From assembly GCA_963842335.1 (NCBI GenBank), contig CAWJGF010000003.1:124001-188000 (forward strand): 64,000 nt of DNA, read 5' to 3'. This document shows, piece after piece, positions 30,878-42,000 of the stretch (the first letter of the stretch is position 1; every line of letters starts with the position of its first letter). A program made the translations under genes and the position numbers. The notes beneath the pieces are model-generated. The model made no database searches. It was not told where the DNA came from and saw nothing but the letters and a program-made list of their open reading frames with translations. The DNA comes from PALSA-600 sp963842335. GTDB lineage: Bacteria; Actinomycetota; Thermoleophilia; Gaiellales; Gaiellaceae.

Positions 30878-32179
30878 ATGACCAGAAAGATGATTCGGAA
30901 CTCGTTGCCGATCCTGGTCGGCGTCGTCGCGGTTGCCGCGTTGGCGTCGCTATCGGCGGCGTCGGCGAGAACACACAAGCTCGCGGAAGAGTCCCCGAGC
31001 GCAGCTTTGATCTGGAATACGAATGCGGTCAACGCGGTGCGGTCGTCGGTGCCGACGAAGGTGCAGACCGACGGGATGGTCTACATGTCGTATGTGCAGG
31101 CAGCGGTGTATGACGCGGTGACGAAGCTCGAGGGGCGCTACCAGCCCTACCACGACTTCACCGTCGCAATCGCTCCCGGTGCCTCGGTGCAGGCGGCGAT
31201 CGCGGCAGCCGCGCGAACGACGCTCGATTACTACTTGCCCGACCAGCAGGCAGCTGTCGATGCCGAGTACACGGCGTACCTCGCGACGCTCAGCGGGAAT
31301 GTGGCCGGCGGTGTCGCGGTCGGCGAGGCAGCGGCGAACGACATCATCGCGTTCCGGACCGGTGACGGCCTGAAGGCAGCGACACCGAGTTACGGACAGA
31401 TTGGGCCGATCCTGCCCGGGCAGTGGCAGCTCCAACCCGGCCAAGCGGTGCAGACGCCCTGGCTTGCCACCATGCGTCCGTTCCTGCTCGAGCAGGCCTC
31501 GCAGTTCCGGGCCGAGCCGCCGCCCGCGCTCACAAGCAGGCAGTACGCGAAGGACCTGAACGAGACGGAGGCCTACGGTGCGATCGACAGCACCGTCCGC
31601 ACTCCCGAGCAGCTCGCGATCGCGTACTTCTGGGTCGGCAACAACATCAACCAGTACAACCAGACGATGCAGAACGTCGTCGCCCAGCACAACATGGATC
31701 TCGTCGACGCCACGCATCTGCTCGCGGTCGGGGAGATCGTCACGACCGACGCCGGGATTGCCTGCTTCGACTCGAAGTTCTTCTACCAGGCGTGGCGGCC
31801 GATCACAGCGATCCGGAATGCCGACAAGGACGGCAACCCCGACACGACCGCCGATCCCACGTGGCAGTCCGTCCTGCCGGTGCCCGGCCACCCGGAGTAT
31901 CCGTCCCAGCACGGCTGCTTCACGGCCGCCTTCAGCGACACCCTCGCGGCCGTCCTCGGCACGCACCACCTCGACGTCACGGTGCCCGGAGGACAAAACG
32001 GCAGCCCGGTCCTCACAACCACCCAGCACTTCAACACCGTCAACGACATGCAGAAGCAGGTCGTCGATGCCCGCGTCTGGCTCGGCTTCCACTTCCGCAA
32101 CTCCGTCGAGCAGGGCGAAAAGCTCGGCAACGACGTAGCCGACTGGGAACTCGACCGCTACTTCAAGCCAGTCCGGTAG
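30878..32179 (+). CDS. Exported vanadium-dependent haloperoxidase-family (PAP2-like) protein
   Basis: The 433-residue protein has a signal peptide (LPILVGVVAVAALASLSAASA) and the vanadium haloperoxidase/PAP2 pocket: FYQAWRPITAIRNAD with Lys/Arg, PGHPEYPSQHGCFTAAFSDTL with the acid-base His, and ARVWLGFHFRNSVEQGEKLG with the second Arg-His site. Related proteins are halide oxidising enzymes or vanadate-independent phosphatases; which activity applies cannot be told. The ATG is preceded by AAAGGGAC. It is a stand-alone unit ending at a strong bidirectional hairpin. Confidence 0.87.
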   Translation: MTRKMIRNSLPILVGVVAVAALASLSAASARTHKLAEESPSAALIWNTNAVNAVRSSVPTKVQTDGMVYMSYVQAAVYDAVTKLEGRYQPYHDFTVAIAPGASVQAAIAAAARTTLDYYLPDQQAAVDAEYTAYLATLSGNVAGGVAVGEAAANDIIAFRTGDGLKAATPSYGQIGPILPGQWQLQPGQAVQTPWLATMRPFLLEQASQFRAEPPPALTSRQYAKDLNETEAYGAIDSTVRTPEQLAIAYFWVGNNINQYNQTMQNVVAQHNMDLVDATHLLAVGEIVTTDAGIACFDSKFFYQAWRPITAIRNADKDGNPDTTADPTWQSVLPVPGHPEYPSQHGCFTAAFSDTLAAVLGTHHLDVTVPGGQNGSPVLTTTQHFNTVNDMQKQVVDARVWLGFHFRNSVEQGEKLGNDVADWELDRYFKPVR

Positions 32180-32198
32180 CGACCCAGGCTCATGCATT

Positions 32199-32228
32199 GG
32201 AGTGGCCCGCGTCCGCGCGGGCCACTCC
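32199..32228. terminator. Bidirectional 13-bp hairpin between convergent genes
   Basis: GGAGTGGCCCGCG (32199-32211) and its perfect complement (32216-32228) enclose a TCCG tetraloop. It sits between the haloperoxidase-family gene and the convergent membrane gene and touches the latter's stop, so it can serve both transcripts. Confidence 0.8.
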
Positions 32229-32950
32229 TACTTGAAGATGTTCACTGCGCGAGCGGTCACGAGCAGGATGCTCACTGCCGAGATCGCCGATTCCGAGAGC
32301 ATCAACAGTTTCGCCCATCGGCTCAGCGGCATGGAATCGGTCGGGCTGAACGCGATCGAGTTGGTGAACGAGACATAGACGTAGTCGACCAGCTCGGGAT
32401 GCCAGTTCGGCGCCGCGAGCTGGGGATTTTCCATCTGCGGAAACTGGAAGTCCGGCGGAGGCGGCTCAGGCTGGCGGCGACGTACCGGGCCGCCGCGATC
32501 GAAGCCCCAGAACCAAAGGCCGTAGGCGATGACGTTCGTCCCCCAGATCGTCATCCCCTTCAGCAGCAACTGGCCGCCGCTCGACTCCTCTCCGCTGATC
32601 AACGAGCCGAGCAGGGCGAAAAGTGCGACCGCGTTGTCGAGACTGATGATCCCGAGCAAGATCAGCGCCACGTTGCGCCGATGACCGATCCGCTCGAGGA
32701 ACCGAAGCGCTGGATCCCAGGCGAGCGCCACCAACAGGACGACCTCGGGCCCGACCGCGAGGAGCCAGACCCACCATGGCAAGTGCCAGAGCTTCCAGTC
32801 CAGCCGCCAGCTGACGACCGCGAGGGTGAGTTGCAGCCCGATGACAACCAGGACTGCGGGTGCCGCCTCCCAGCGCGACTCGGTGGCTTCTTCGGACTCC
32901 GCTGTGCGCTCGCCCTCGATAGGGACGATTCTGCTCGCCGGACCGGTCAC
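32228..32950 (-). CDS. Integral membrane protein, potassium-channel-like C-terminus
   Basis: The 240-residue protein has about six hydrophobic segments. The C-terminal part DYVYVSFTNSIAFSPTDSMP followed by a last helix (LLMLSESAISAVSILLVTARA) resembles the pore-helix region of two-TM ion channels, as found in a conserved family of uncharacterised actinobacterial membrane proteins, but the TVGYG filter is not present. Function is unknown. The start is GTG at 32950; no neighbour is closely coupled. Confidence 0.7.
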   Translation of the reverse strand: MTGPASRIVPIEGERTAESEEATESRWEAAPAVLVVIGLQLTLAVVSWRLDWKLWHLPWWVWLLAVGPEVVLLVALAWDPALRFLERIGHRRNVALILLGIISLDNAVALFALLGSLISGEESSGGQLLLKGMTIWGTNVIAYGLWFWGFDRGGPVRRRQPEPPPPDFQFPQMENPQLAAPNWHPELVDYVYVSFTNSIAFSPTDSMPLSRWAKLLMLSESAISAVSILLVTARAVNIFK

Positions 32951-33011
32951 CGCAGGTCCGCGCGCTCTGGCGGCTCCGCCCGGATCCCCCCTTCGGCCGG
33001 CGGACGCGCCC

Positions 33012-34073
33012 CTAGAAGAGCTGGTTCTCGCCGCCGAAGATCGCCGAGACCGAGTCGTCGGCGAAAACGTTCATGATCGTCTCGGCCAGCAACGGCGCGA
33101 CCGTGAGCACGGTCATGTTGTCGGGCTTCGTGATCGGGTCGATCGGCACCGTGTCCGTGACGACGATGCCCGCAAAACCTGCCCCGCTGAGCTTCTCGAG
33201 GCCCTCTTTCGAGATCAGAGCGTGCGTGACGAAGACCCAGACGTCGGTCGCGCCGTGCTCCTTCAGCGCCTCGGCACCTGCGATCAGCGTGCCACCCGTC
33301 GTCGTGATGTCGTCGCCGATGATCGCGACCTTGCCACGCACTCGCCCCGTCACCTCGGTGACCGCCGCGACATCGTGCGCCGGTCGCGTCTTGTGCATGA
33401 TCGCGAAGTCCGCCTCGATCATCTCGGCGAAGCGCACGGCGTGCTTCGCACGGCCGGCGTCCGGTGCGACCGAGACGACGCCTTCGCCCGTGAGACCCAG
33501 GTCGCGGAAGTGGCGTGCAAAGAGCGGCAGGCTCGTCATGTGGTCGACGGGGATCTGGAAGAACCCCTGGATCTGGCCGGCGTGGAGATCCATCGTCAGG
33601 ACCCGGTCGGCGCCGGCGAGTTGGAGCATGTCGGCGATGAGGCGGGCCGAGATCGGCTCGCGCGGCTTCGCCTTGCGGTCCTGGCGCGCGTACGGGAACC
33701 ACGGGATGACCGCCGTGATCCGCTTCGCCGAGGCGAGCTTCGCCGCCTGGATCATCAGCAGCAGCTCCATGAGGTTCTGGTCGACCGGGTCGCAGCCCGT
33801 CTGAACGAGAAAGATGTCGGCGCCGCGGATCGATTCGCAATACCGGATGTAGGTCTCGCCGTTTCCGAACGTGTGCAGCTCGATCTCGCCGAGCTGCACG
33901 CCGAGCGGCGCGACGATCCGCTGCGCGAGGTCAGGATGCGACCGGCCCGAGAACACCATCAGCCGCTTCTGCGGGCCGCGTTCGAGCCAATGCCCTGGCG
34001 AGGGCTGAGTCATTGGCTCCGAGGACTCGAGTCCTGGAAGGACGAGCTCAGTCGTCGCGCTGCCGGGCTGCAT
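33012..34073 (-). CDS. prs: Ribose-phosphate pyrophosphokinase
   Basis: The protein has FSGRSHPDLAQRIVAPLGV, FGNGETYIRY, the PRPP-synthase signature DLHAGQIQGFFQIPVDHM and the PRPP-binding loop IIGDDITTTGGT. It makes PRPP from ATP and ribose-5-phosphate. Two starts are possible: ATG at 34073 with a strong AAGGAGG (353 residues, overlapping glmU by 26 bases) and ATG at 34013 with GGAG (333 residues, closer to the usual length). The stronger ribosome-binding site is preferred. prs after glmU is a common actinobacterial order. Confidence 0.94.
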   Translation of the reverse strand: MQPGSATTELVLPGLESSEPMTQPSPGHWLERGPQKRLMVFSGRSHPDLAQRIVAPLGVQLGEIELHTFGNGETYIRYCESIRGADIFLVQTGCDPVDQNLMELLLMIQAAKLASAKRITAVIPWFPYARQDRKAKPREPISARLIADMLQLAGADRVLTMDLHAGQIQGFFQIPVDHMTSLPLFARHFRDLGLTGEGVVSVAPDAGRAKHAVRFAEMIEADFAIMHKTRPAHDVAAVTEVTGRVRGKVAIIGDDITTTGGTLIAGAEALKEHGATDVWVFVTHALISKEGLEKLSGAGFAGIVVTDTVPIDPITKPDNMTVLTVAPLLAETIMNVFADDSVSAIFGGENQLF

Positions 34074-35382
34074 ATCCCTCCTTGTTCTCCTGACGGGACC
34101 GAGCGATCCCGAGTGCATCCGGGGGGACGTCGTTCGTGATTACCGACCCCGCGGCGATCCAAGCCCCGTCTCCGATCTCGACCGGCGCAATGAAGCCATT
34201 GTGGATCGCGGTCCTGACGTTGCGGCCGATGGTCGTGCGGTTCTTCGGCACGCCGGGCTTGTGCGCGTAGTTGGCGGTGATCGCACCGGCGCCGATGTTC
34301 GTGTCCTCGCCGACGTCCGCATCGCCGATATACGACAGATGCGGGACCTTCGTCCGGTCGCCGATCCGTGAGTTCTTGATCTCCACGAAGGTGCCTGCCT
34401 TGGAAGACTCGCCGAGGACCGTTCCGGGGCGAAGGTAACAGAAGGGCCCGATCGTCGCTCGGACGCCGATCTGGGCGTCGATCGCAACCGTGTTCGCACC
34501 GATCTCCGCTCCGGCGTCAACCCGCGTCGCGCCCCGCAGGATCACAAACGGCTGGATCGTCGCATCCGGCTCGATCGTCACGGTCGGGTCGATCCAGGTC
34601 GTTCGCGGGTCGACGATCGTCACCCCCGCGAGCATATGGGCCTCGTTGATCCGGTCGCGCAGGACCGAGGCGGCATGCGCCAGCTCGACCCGGGTGTTCA
34701 CCCCATCCGTCTCGTGCGAGTCGGACGCGCAATGCGCGGCCACGTGCTGCCCCGCTCCGACGAGAATCTCGATCACATCGGTGAGGTACAGCTCACCCTG
34801 CACGTTCTTCGGCCGGAGTTGCGCGATCGCCGGCCAGAGCGCATCGCTCCGAAAGACGTAGATCGACGAGTTGATCTCGCGGATCTCGTGCTCGGCAGGA
34901 GTGGCGTCCGTCCCCTCGGCGATCCGCAGCACGGAGCCGTCGGAGTCGCGGACGATGCGGCCGTAGAGCCGTGGATCCGGGGGCTCCGCGCTGAGGATCG
35001 TCGCGGCCGCGGATTCGTTCCGGTGCGTCTCGATGAGGTCGACGAGCAGTCGCGACGTGAGCAGCGGCGTGTCGCCCGAGAGCACGAGGACGTCGCCGGA
35101 ATACGACTCGAGCGCAGAACGCGCTGTGCGCACGGCGTCGCCCGTACCGAGCGGCGGATCCTGCACGACAACCGTGACGCCGCTGTCGGCGAATTCGTCG
35201 CGACCCGTCGGCGAGGCGACGACGACGAGCGGAGCGGCGCCGGTCTCGCGCCCGCTCTCGAGCACCCAATCGACCATGCGCCGCCCGAGGATCGGATGGA
35301 AGTGCTTCGGCACGGCGGAGCGCATGCGGGTGCCGAGCCCTCCGGCCATGACGACAGCTGCGATGGACGTGTCGTTGGTCAT
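34048..35382 (-). CDS. glmU: Bifunctional GlmU (glucosamine-1-phosphate acetyltransferase/uridylyltransferase)
   Basis: The 444-residue protein has an N-terminal nucleotidyltransferase domain (VVMAGGLGTRMRSAVPKHFH, VLSGDTPLL, EGTDATPAEHEI) and a C-terminal left-handed beta-helix of hexapeptide repeats (from about 245, e.g. IGPFCYLRPGTVLGESSKAG, with IGDADVGEDTNIGAGAITAN). It makes UDP-GlcNAc for peptidoglycan. It lies just downstream of tRNA-Gln and overlaps prs. Confidence 0.95.
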   Translation of the reverse strand: MTNDTSIAAVVMAGGLGTRMRSAVPKHFHPILGRRMVDWVLESGRETGAAPLVVVASPTGRDEFADSGVTVVVQDPPLGTGDAVRTARSALESYSGDVLVLSGDTPLLTSRLLVDLIETHRNESAAATILSAEPPDPRLYGRIVRDSDGSVLRIAEGTDATPAEHEIREINSSIYVFRSDALWPAIAQLRPKNVQGELYLTDVIEILVGAGQHVAAHCASDSHETDGVNTRVELAHAASVLRDRINEAHMLAGVTIVDPRTTWIDPTVTIEPDATIQPFVILRGATRVDAGAEIGANTVAIDAQIGVRATIGPFCYLRPGTVLGESSKAGTFVEIKNSRIGDRTKVPHLSYIGDADVGEDTNIGAGAITANYAHKPGVPKNRTTIGRNVRTAIHNGFIAPVEIGDGAWIAAGSVITNDVPPDALGIARSRQENKEGYAARQRDD

Positions 35383-35410
35383 CGGGATATGAAGGCCGTG
35401 CTTTTCAGAA

Positions 35411-35484
35411 TGGCTGGGGCGCCAGGATTCGAACCTGGGATCGCGGGACCAAAACCCGCTGCCTTACCGCTTGGCTACGCCCCA
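35411..35484 (-). tRNA. tRNA-Gln (anticodon TTG)
   Basis: The minus strand folds into a cloverleaf: acceptor TGGGGCG/CGCCCCA, D arm with AGCCAAGCGGTAAGGC, anticodon stem GCGGG/CCCGC with loop TTTTGGT (anticodon TTG), T arm CCAGG-TTCGAAT-CCTGG, and an encoded GCCA end. It reads CAA (and CAG by wobble). Confidence 0.96.
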
Positions 35485-35508
35485 CAATGCGGCGAGTATA
35501 AGCCCGGG

Positions 35509-35865
35509 CTACTTGCGTTCTCGGAAGAGGAAGAAGAGCGCCACGATCGCGACGACCGCGATCAGGCCGATCGCGATCGCCTTGAGGACGCCGAGCGCGA
35601 TCGGAACGCACAGTACGAGCAGCTGCGAGGCCGCAAAGATCCAGGTCACCTGCCGGATCAGGTCGGAGCGGCTGTTGCGTCCTACGAACCACCAGAGCCC
35701 GACGCCGATCGCGGCCAGACCCACAGCCTCCCACCAGTGCAGGACGCCGGCGATGTAGAGGAGCCCCTCGACGAGGGTGATCCAGAGCGTGATCCGGACG
35801 CGCCGCTCGCGCAGCCAACGCCCCCGGGGCGTCGACCCATGTTCGATCACGGTCGTCCCGTACAT
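35509..35865 (-). CDS. Small integral membrane protein
   Basis: The 118-residue protein has four hydrophobic segments (around ITLWITLVEGLLYIAGVL, WWEAVGLAAIGVGLWWFV, VTWIFAASQLLVLCVPIAL and AIAIGLIAVVAIVALFFLF) and ends in FRERK. No family or catalytic motif is recognised. TACCGT nine bases upstream of the ATG suggests a short-leader promoter. It lies 24 bp upstream of the tRNA gene on the same strand. Confidence 0.7.
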   Translation of the reverse strand: MYGTTVIEHGSTPRGRWLRERRVRITLWITLVEGLLYIAGVLHWWEAVGLAAIGVGLWWFVGRNSRSDLIRQVTWIFAASQLLVLCVPIALGVLKAIAIGLIAVVAIVALFFLFRERK

Positions 35866-36036
35866 CTCTCGGCAACGGTACCACGGTGGTGCCGCTGCGA
35901 GCCCAGGCGATCAGCGCGCCGTGAGGGCGAGCAGCACGAGATCCCAGAGAGCGATCAGTCACCTCGAGCGTCAGGCCAACGACGATCAACGGCTGTCGCT
36001 TCACCTCAGCCCCAACCAGGCCGTGAACCGTCTGCG

Positions 36037-39000
36037 CTACTTGAACTTGAAGTTCGCGCGGTGGACGGTCCCGTCCTTCAACGCGACCGTCAGCTGCCGG
36101 CACGACCCCGCCCAGCTCTTGTCGGTCTTCCAGACGTATGTGTACTGCCCCGCTGCGGCGTCGTAGCTGAGCCCGCTGTTGCTGTTCGTCACGGTCTGGT
36201 CGACCGGATCGACCGGAGCCGTTGCGTCACAGGCGATCGGGGCCGAACTCGGCGAGCCGGCCGCGAAGATCGACAACCCCTGATTGCCGTTGAGCGTGAA
36301 CTTGACCGGGACAGCCTGTCCGGCGTTGAGCATGTTCAACGTCGGCAGATTGTCGACGGGCTGGAAGAAGCCGGCGAACTTGTAGGCGACCGTGTAGGTC
36401 GCCGTTGCGCTCGCGTGGTTGCCCTCGAGATCGGTCGCCGTCACCGTGAACGTCTTCTGCCCAAGTGACGACGTGTCGATGTTCTGCCCATTCGCCACTG
36501 GGTTCGTGCAGCTCAAGACCCCGCCGCTGTCGAAGCAGCTATACGACGCCGGAACCGGCTGGCCGAGATAGAAGACGCCGTGGTCGATCGGAGCCGCAAT
36601 CGTGATCTGCGGCCCCTGCCCGTCAGCCGTCGTCGAGATGAAAAGGAAGCCCTTGTCGGTCGTGTAGCCGACGTTGCCCGCCCCGTCTTCGGCGAGGAAG
36701 GCGGACTCGAGCTTCGGCACCGTGATCCCTGTCGCCGTGCCGGCGTAGAGGTCGGTCGTGCCGGGCTGCAGCGTCAGTGTCACGAACGTCCACGTGCTTC
36801 CCCCCTGGGTGAAGTAGGCCTTGACGACCTTGATGCCGGACGCGTCACTCGTGCGCGCGAAGAGCGTCGCGGTTCCGTCGCCGTTCACGACCGACCCGAC
36901 CTGCGTGAAGAGCGGCGCGGTGAAGTCGGTGCTCGTCGAGTACAGCACTTGCAGGTCGATGCTGTCGACCAGGCGCTGAGTTGTGCCTTCGCGCGTCTGG
37001 CCCGGCACCAGAACGAGTTGATCGTGATTCTGGCCAAACGCATTCCAGTGGTTCAGGCTTGCGAAGGTGGCGGGGAACGTCGCGTCGGTGACCTTCGACT
37101 CGGGCTCGTGGGCCGCCAGGTCGATCATCGGCGTCGCGATCAGCGGGTTCACATTGCCCGCGACGTCATGGGTCTGCAGTCCGTTGATGACTACGCCGTG
37201 TGCGCGCTGGGTGCCGACGGCGGTCACCTCCTGGCTGACCCGCGGCTCGATCGGACGATCCTTCAAGTACTCGACACCGCCATCCGCGGCCGACCAGTAC
37301 TTGCCGCGCGCGGTCGAATGGGGCACCAGCGCGTTCGCACCGGTGAACGAGAAGGACAGCGCAGCCGCGGCGACGTTCGGGACCGAGGTCGGGGTAGGCG
37401 TCAGGGGCGCCGGACCCGCAGGTTCAGGCCCTGCACCGATGCGGTAGAAGGGCAGGCCGTAGAAGGTCGCCTCCGCAAGTGCCTTCTCAGCGTAGGGGTC
37501 GTAGCTGGCGATCGACGCAAAATACTGCTGCTTGGCAAACACGAGCTTGCGTCCGATCGAGCCGTCGGACGCCAGGTTGTGGGCGAACATCGTCATCAGG
37601 CGCTCCGACAGGGCGATCGTGTCGTAGTCGCCGTAGCCGTAGCCGGTGTTGGCGACATAGACACCCGCACCGTTTTGGGCCAATGCCTGCGCCCAGTCGC
37701 GCAACCGGGCGGCAGTGCTCGGTGTCGATGGGAACAGGTCGCTGACGTTGAGGCCGGCGTGGCAGCCCATCGTGAAGAGAATGGCGTGCGACAGCCGGCC
37801 GGACGCGGGCAAGACGCTCGTCGGCACCAGCGTCGCGTTCGTGATCGGCGTGGTCGCAGGCGCGAGCTCCCATTGGTTGTAATGCCCGTTGACCGACAGG
37901 ATCCCCGGTGCCAGTGTCGAGCTCGCGAAGTAGGGCTGCACGTCGGCCTGTCCCCATGAATCGAGCGGGCTGATGAACGGTGCTCCGGTCGTAAGGAGTG
38001 GGTTCGAGGCGTCGATTGCCAGGCTAGTTCCGCCAACGGTGTGCCGGGAACCGAGGTCACTCTTCACCTGGGTTGCCTCGTCTCGCATGAAGTCGTAGCC
38101 CGCGACGACACCCGTCGACGGATCGAGGATGCCGTTGCTCGTGTCATAGCTGTCGAGCTGCTGCGTGATCTCGGCGGGCGTCTCGACGAGGCGTCCACCC
38201 GCGACCTGCGGCAGGTAGAGCTCGCGTCCGAACCACGGAATAGTCGTGCCCGCGGTGTATGCGTCATCGGTGAGCGTGTTGCTGAGGAACTCCGAGGCGA
38301 AGAGTGCGTTGCCACGCGTGAGACCGTTCGTCGTGAAGAGCAAGTCGCTCACCGCAGTCGATTCGTTTGCATCGGTCGTCAAGTCGGAGATTCGCGCCAT
38401 CGGCATCAGCTCGTCGCCGCCGACAATCACGATGTTCTCGACGTTCGGAGCCCCTGCCCGGTAGCGGGCGACGACGGCGTTGATCTTGCGCACGACATCG
38501 TTTGCAGCAGCCGGCGCGCAGGGACTTGCGTCCCACGCTGCCTTGGCGCTGCGAACTGCTGTATCGCCGTCGACCGGCAGAAGAACCGCTTTCAGATCCG
38601 GGTGAGCCGCGACGAATGCGTTCAACCGGTCTCGAAGCGCTGTCGCTGCCGTCTGCCCATACGCGCTACCCGTCGCCCCGTAGTTGAAGAGGAACAGGGT
38701 CTTGGTATCGGCGGGAATCGTCAGCGGCAGCGTGCCTACGGCACCAAGTGGATTCGCATATGTACGCGCGGGACACGCGGGCAACTGCGGGGGCGTGATC
38801 ACCTTGACGCGCAACGTGTACGGGTCGTTGCTGTGGTCGCCGTTGTAGCCGTCGACGAGCACCTTCACCGGGCCGTTCTCATCGCCGCTCAGGGTGACCT
38901 GCGCCACCTCGACCCCGTCGCCCCGCGTGATGCCAGAGCTCGCGATCTGGCTGTTGGGGATCGGCGCGTCCTGGAGCCCTTCCGGCTGCGGATTGTCGGT

Positions 39001-42000
39001 CGGCGTGTTGAGGGCACTGCCGTTGTCGGGCAACGGGCTATTCGGGATCGGCGAGTTCGGGATCGGCGAGTTCGGGATCGGACTGGCAAGGAGCGTCTGC
39101 GCACTCGGCTTCGTCAGGTAGAGGTCGAGGTCGGTGCCTGCAGGCGGCCGCATGAAGACCTGGATCTTCGTCCCAGGAGCCATCCCGGTGGTCGAGATGC
39201 TGCGCCAGTCGAGATCGCCTTCGGTCGCTATATGCCCGATCGCGAGCGTATTCGGGGCGAGCGCAGGTGCTGTAGCCGGATCCCCATCGGGCTCGAGGTT
39301 CTGAGTCACCGTCACCGGTGCCTGCCCCGTCGCCGCGCTCGTCGACGGACCGATGATCAGGCGGACGATCGAGGACTGCTCGCCCAGGCGGAAGCCAGCG
39401 AGCGCCTGGAAGTCGAGGCGAACCGTCTGACGACTTCCTGGGGACGCTGCGCAGCCGGTTGCGAGCGGCAGGGACGACCACGTCGCGCCGTCCGTGCTCT
39501 GTGACGGGTCGGGAACGGCCTTCGCAGCGCCTACGCCGATCGCAAGCGCGCTCGTGCCGGCCTTGACGATGAAGCCGTTCGGCAGCACGGCGCGGAGCGT
39601 GTACGGCGTGCCGCAGGGCACCGGCGCGGTCAGGTGGTAGTGGACGACGTCCCCTGTGCCCGCGAACTGCTGGAACCCCGCGAATGGCCAGGACTCCCAC
39701 GGCAGGTTCTCGAGCCCGATCAGGCCAACGGAAAAGGCGTTGAAGTTGATGCCAGCCAGAGGCGAGACGGTCGAGCCAGTCTTGGGGAACGACAGATCGG
39801 CGAAGGTCGCCGTCGACTTCATGGCACCGGCGGCAGACGCCTCGGCGAGGGTCTTTGCAAGGCACACGGCTCTCGAGGTGAACTTCGTGCAGTCGACGAC
39901 CGCGTCCGGGTTGTAGAGATCGCCGACGAGGATCGAGCCGATCGCCGTCAGCGAGAGGGACGAGTTTGGAATCGGGCTATTCGGGATCGGCGAGTTCGGG
40001 ATCGGCGAATTCGGGATCGGCGAATTCGGGATGGGCGTCACCGGCGGCCCTGGGTCAGTGATGTCCCCGACGGTGAGTTGGCCGAGCCGCGCGATCTCGG
40101 CATCGTCGAGCAATCCCGCAATGTCGAGGCCGAGGACGGTGGTGGTATTGACGTCGAAGTCCGAGCAACCGGGTGCCTTGCCGAGCTCGAGGCACCAGTT
40201 GTCCTGAGAATTCGGCGGGATCCACTTCAACTTCGTGGCGCCGAACAGGAACGAGGTGAAGCGGGCGCCGCGCAGCAAGGTGTTCTGCAACTGCAGCGTT
40301 CCGAGCTTGAGACTGTTGAAGCGCGTCAGCGCAGCCGAGTCCGCGAACAGGTCGGCGAGCGTCAGGCTGGTCACCGGGACGCCGGCATGCGGATCCGGCG
40401 CCACGAAGATCGCGCTCCAGTCGACCGGGATCGACGAGAGCAGCACGCTCGAGAGCAGCGCCGTCGGGATGCCATCGAGCCCGGAGTTCGCGATCGGCGA
40501 GTTCGGGATCGGGCTGTTCGGGATGGGCGAGTTCGGGATCGGGCTGTTCGGGATCGGCGAGTTCGGAATCGGCGCCGCGCCGACTCCCGAGTTCGGGATC
40601 GGGCTGTTCGGGATCGGCGAGAACGCAAACGCTCCGAGCAGCGACGGCGGCACTGATGCGAGCGGCACGTTCGCGGCTCCGGCAGGCACGGAGGGCTCGT
40701 CGGCGGTCAGGCTCAGATTCGCGAGCACGTTCGCCGCAGTCACCGTGGCGCAAGCCGAGAACTCAGAAGTGCTGCCGTTCGAGTCGGTTGCGGTCGCCGT
40801 GATCACCTGGCCGGCCGCGACGGCAGCCGCCGCCGGCCCCGTCAGCGTCGCGGCGAAGTTGCCCGGGCCGCCGCCGAGCTTTACCTGGCGGCTGCCGAGG
40901 TAGGTCGCGCCCTCGCCGTAGTTCACGCCTTGATTCGTCTGATCGCACGACGGACTGGAGAAGAATTCGATCGTGTAGCCAGCATTCGGCACCGAGTCGA
41001 GCCCGTACGCAACGTCGACGGAAGTACCGTCGGCGGACGCGCTGGCGACGGTCGGGAAGTTCTGGAGGCCGTTCGGTCCCGTGTCCCCATCTCCCGGGTC
41101 GTTCGCCGTGACGTTGTCGTCACTCAGGTCGACGCCGAGCCCGCCGTTGCCGTCGATCGAGTTCTGCGTGATCGTGTTGCCGATCCCGCCCGTCACGGCG
41201 ACGCCGGTCAGGATGGTGATCGTGTTGTTGCGAACCGTGTTGCCGGGCCCGATAGTGTTGTGGTCGCCATCGACGCCGATTCCGGTCCCGTTGTCCGCGA
41301 TGTCGTTTCCGGTAACCGTCGCTCGGTCTGCGTGGCTGAGCAGGATCCCCTCGAGCCCATTGAAGCGAACAGTGTTGCTGTCGAGCAGCACGTTCTGAGG
41401 CCGGATCGTGCTGTTCGCCAATTGCACGTCGATGCCTTCGTCGAGGTTCCCCTGGCTCCCGCCCGTGCGATCGACGCCGACGAAGTTGCGAACGACGATG
41501 AGGTCGTTCGAGTTCGCCAGCGCGAGGCCACTCTCGCCGTTCCCGACGACGTTGTCGGCGACAATCGCGCCGTCGGCGCTGTTGACGCCCAGAGCCCAGG
41601 CGAACGAACTCCCGAGCGTCGAGGTGCCGTCCTTGCCGACGCCGACGCTGTTGAAGCGAATCTCGGAATTGTCCGGCACGCCTGCGATGCCGTGAACGTC
41701 GATGCCGGTCTCGGCGCCGAAGACGACGTTCCCGTCGGCAGCGGTGTTGCCACCGATCAGCGTATGCAGCGCACCGTTTATCGTCGCGATCCCGATCTCG
41801 TTCGAGAGCGCGACGTTGCCGCTCGAGTCGGTGCCAACGAGATTCGCGGCGACGACGTTGTCATGGGCGCCCGCCGACCCGTCGACCAGGATGCCGTACG
41901 ACCCGTTCCCGGAGACCAGGTTGCCGGCGCCGGCGCCGCCGATCAGGTTCCCACTCCCGGTGACGACGATCCCCTGATCGTTCGAATCACCCTCCAGCCC

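Noticed and set aside
34636..36468. 610-codon open frame on the plus strand crossing prs-side sequence, glmU, tRNA-Gln and the giant gene's 3' end
   Set aside because: It runs antisense through glmU and the tRNA, has Arg/Asp-rich composition typical of shadow frames in GC-rich DNA, and has no domain.
39961..40617. PIPNS tandem units considered as a CRISPR array
   Set aside because: The units are 15 bp, directly adjacent, without spacers, and are in frame inside a coding sequence.
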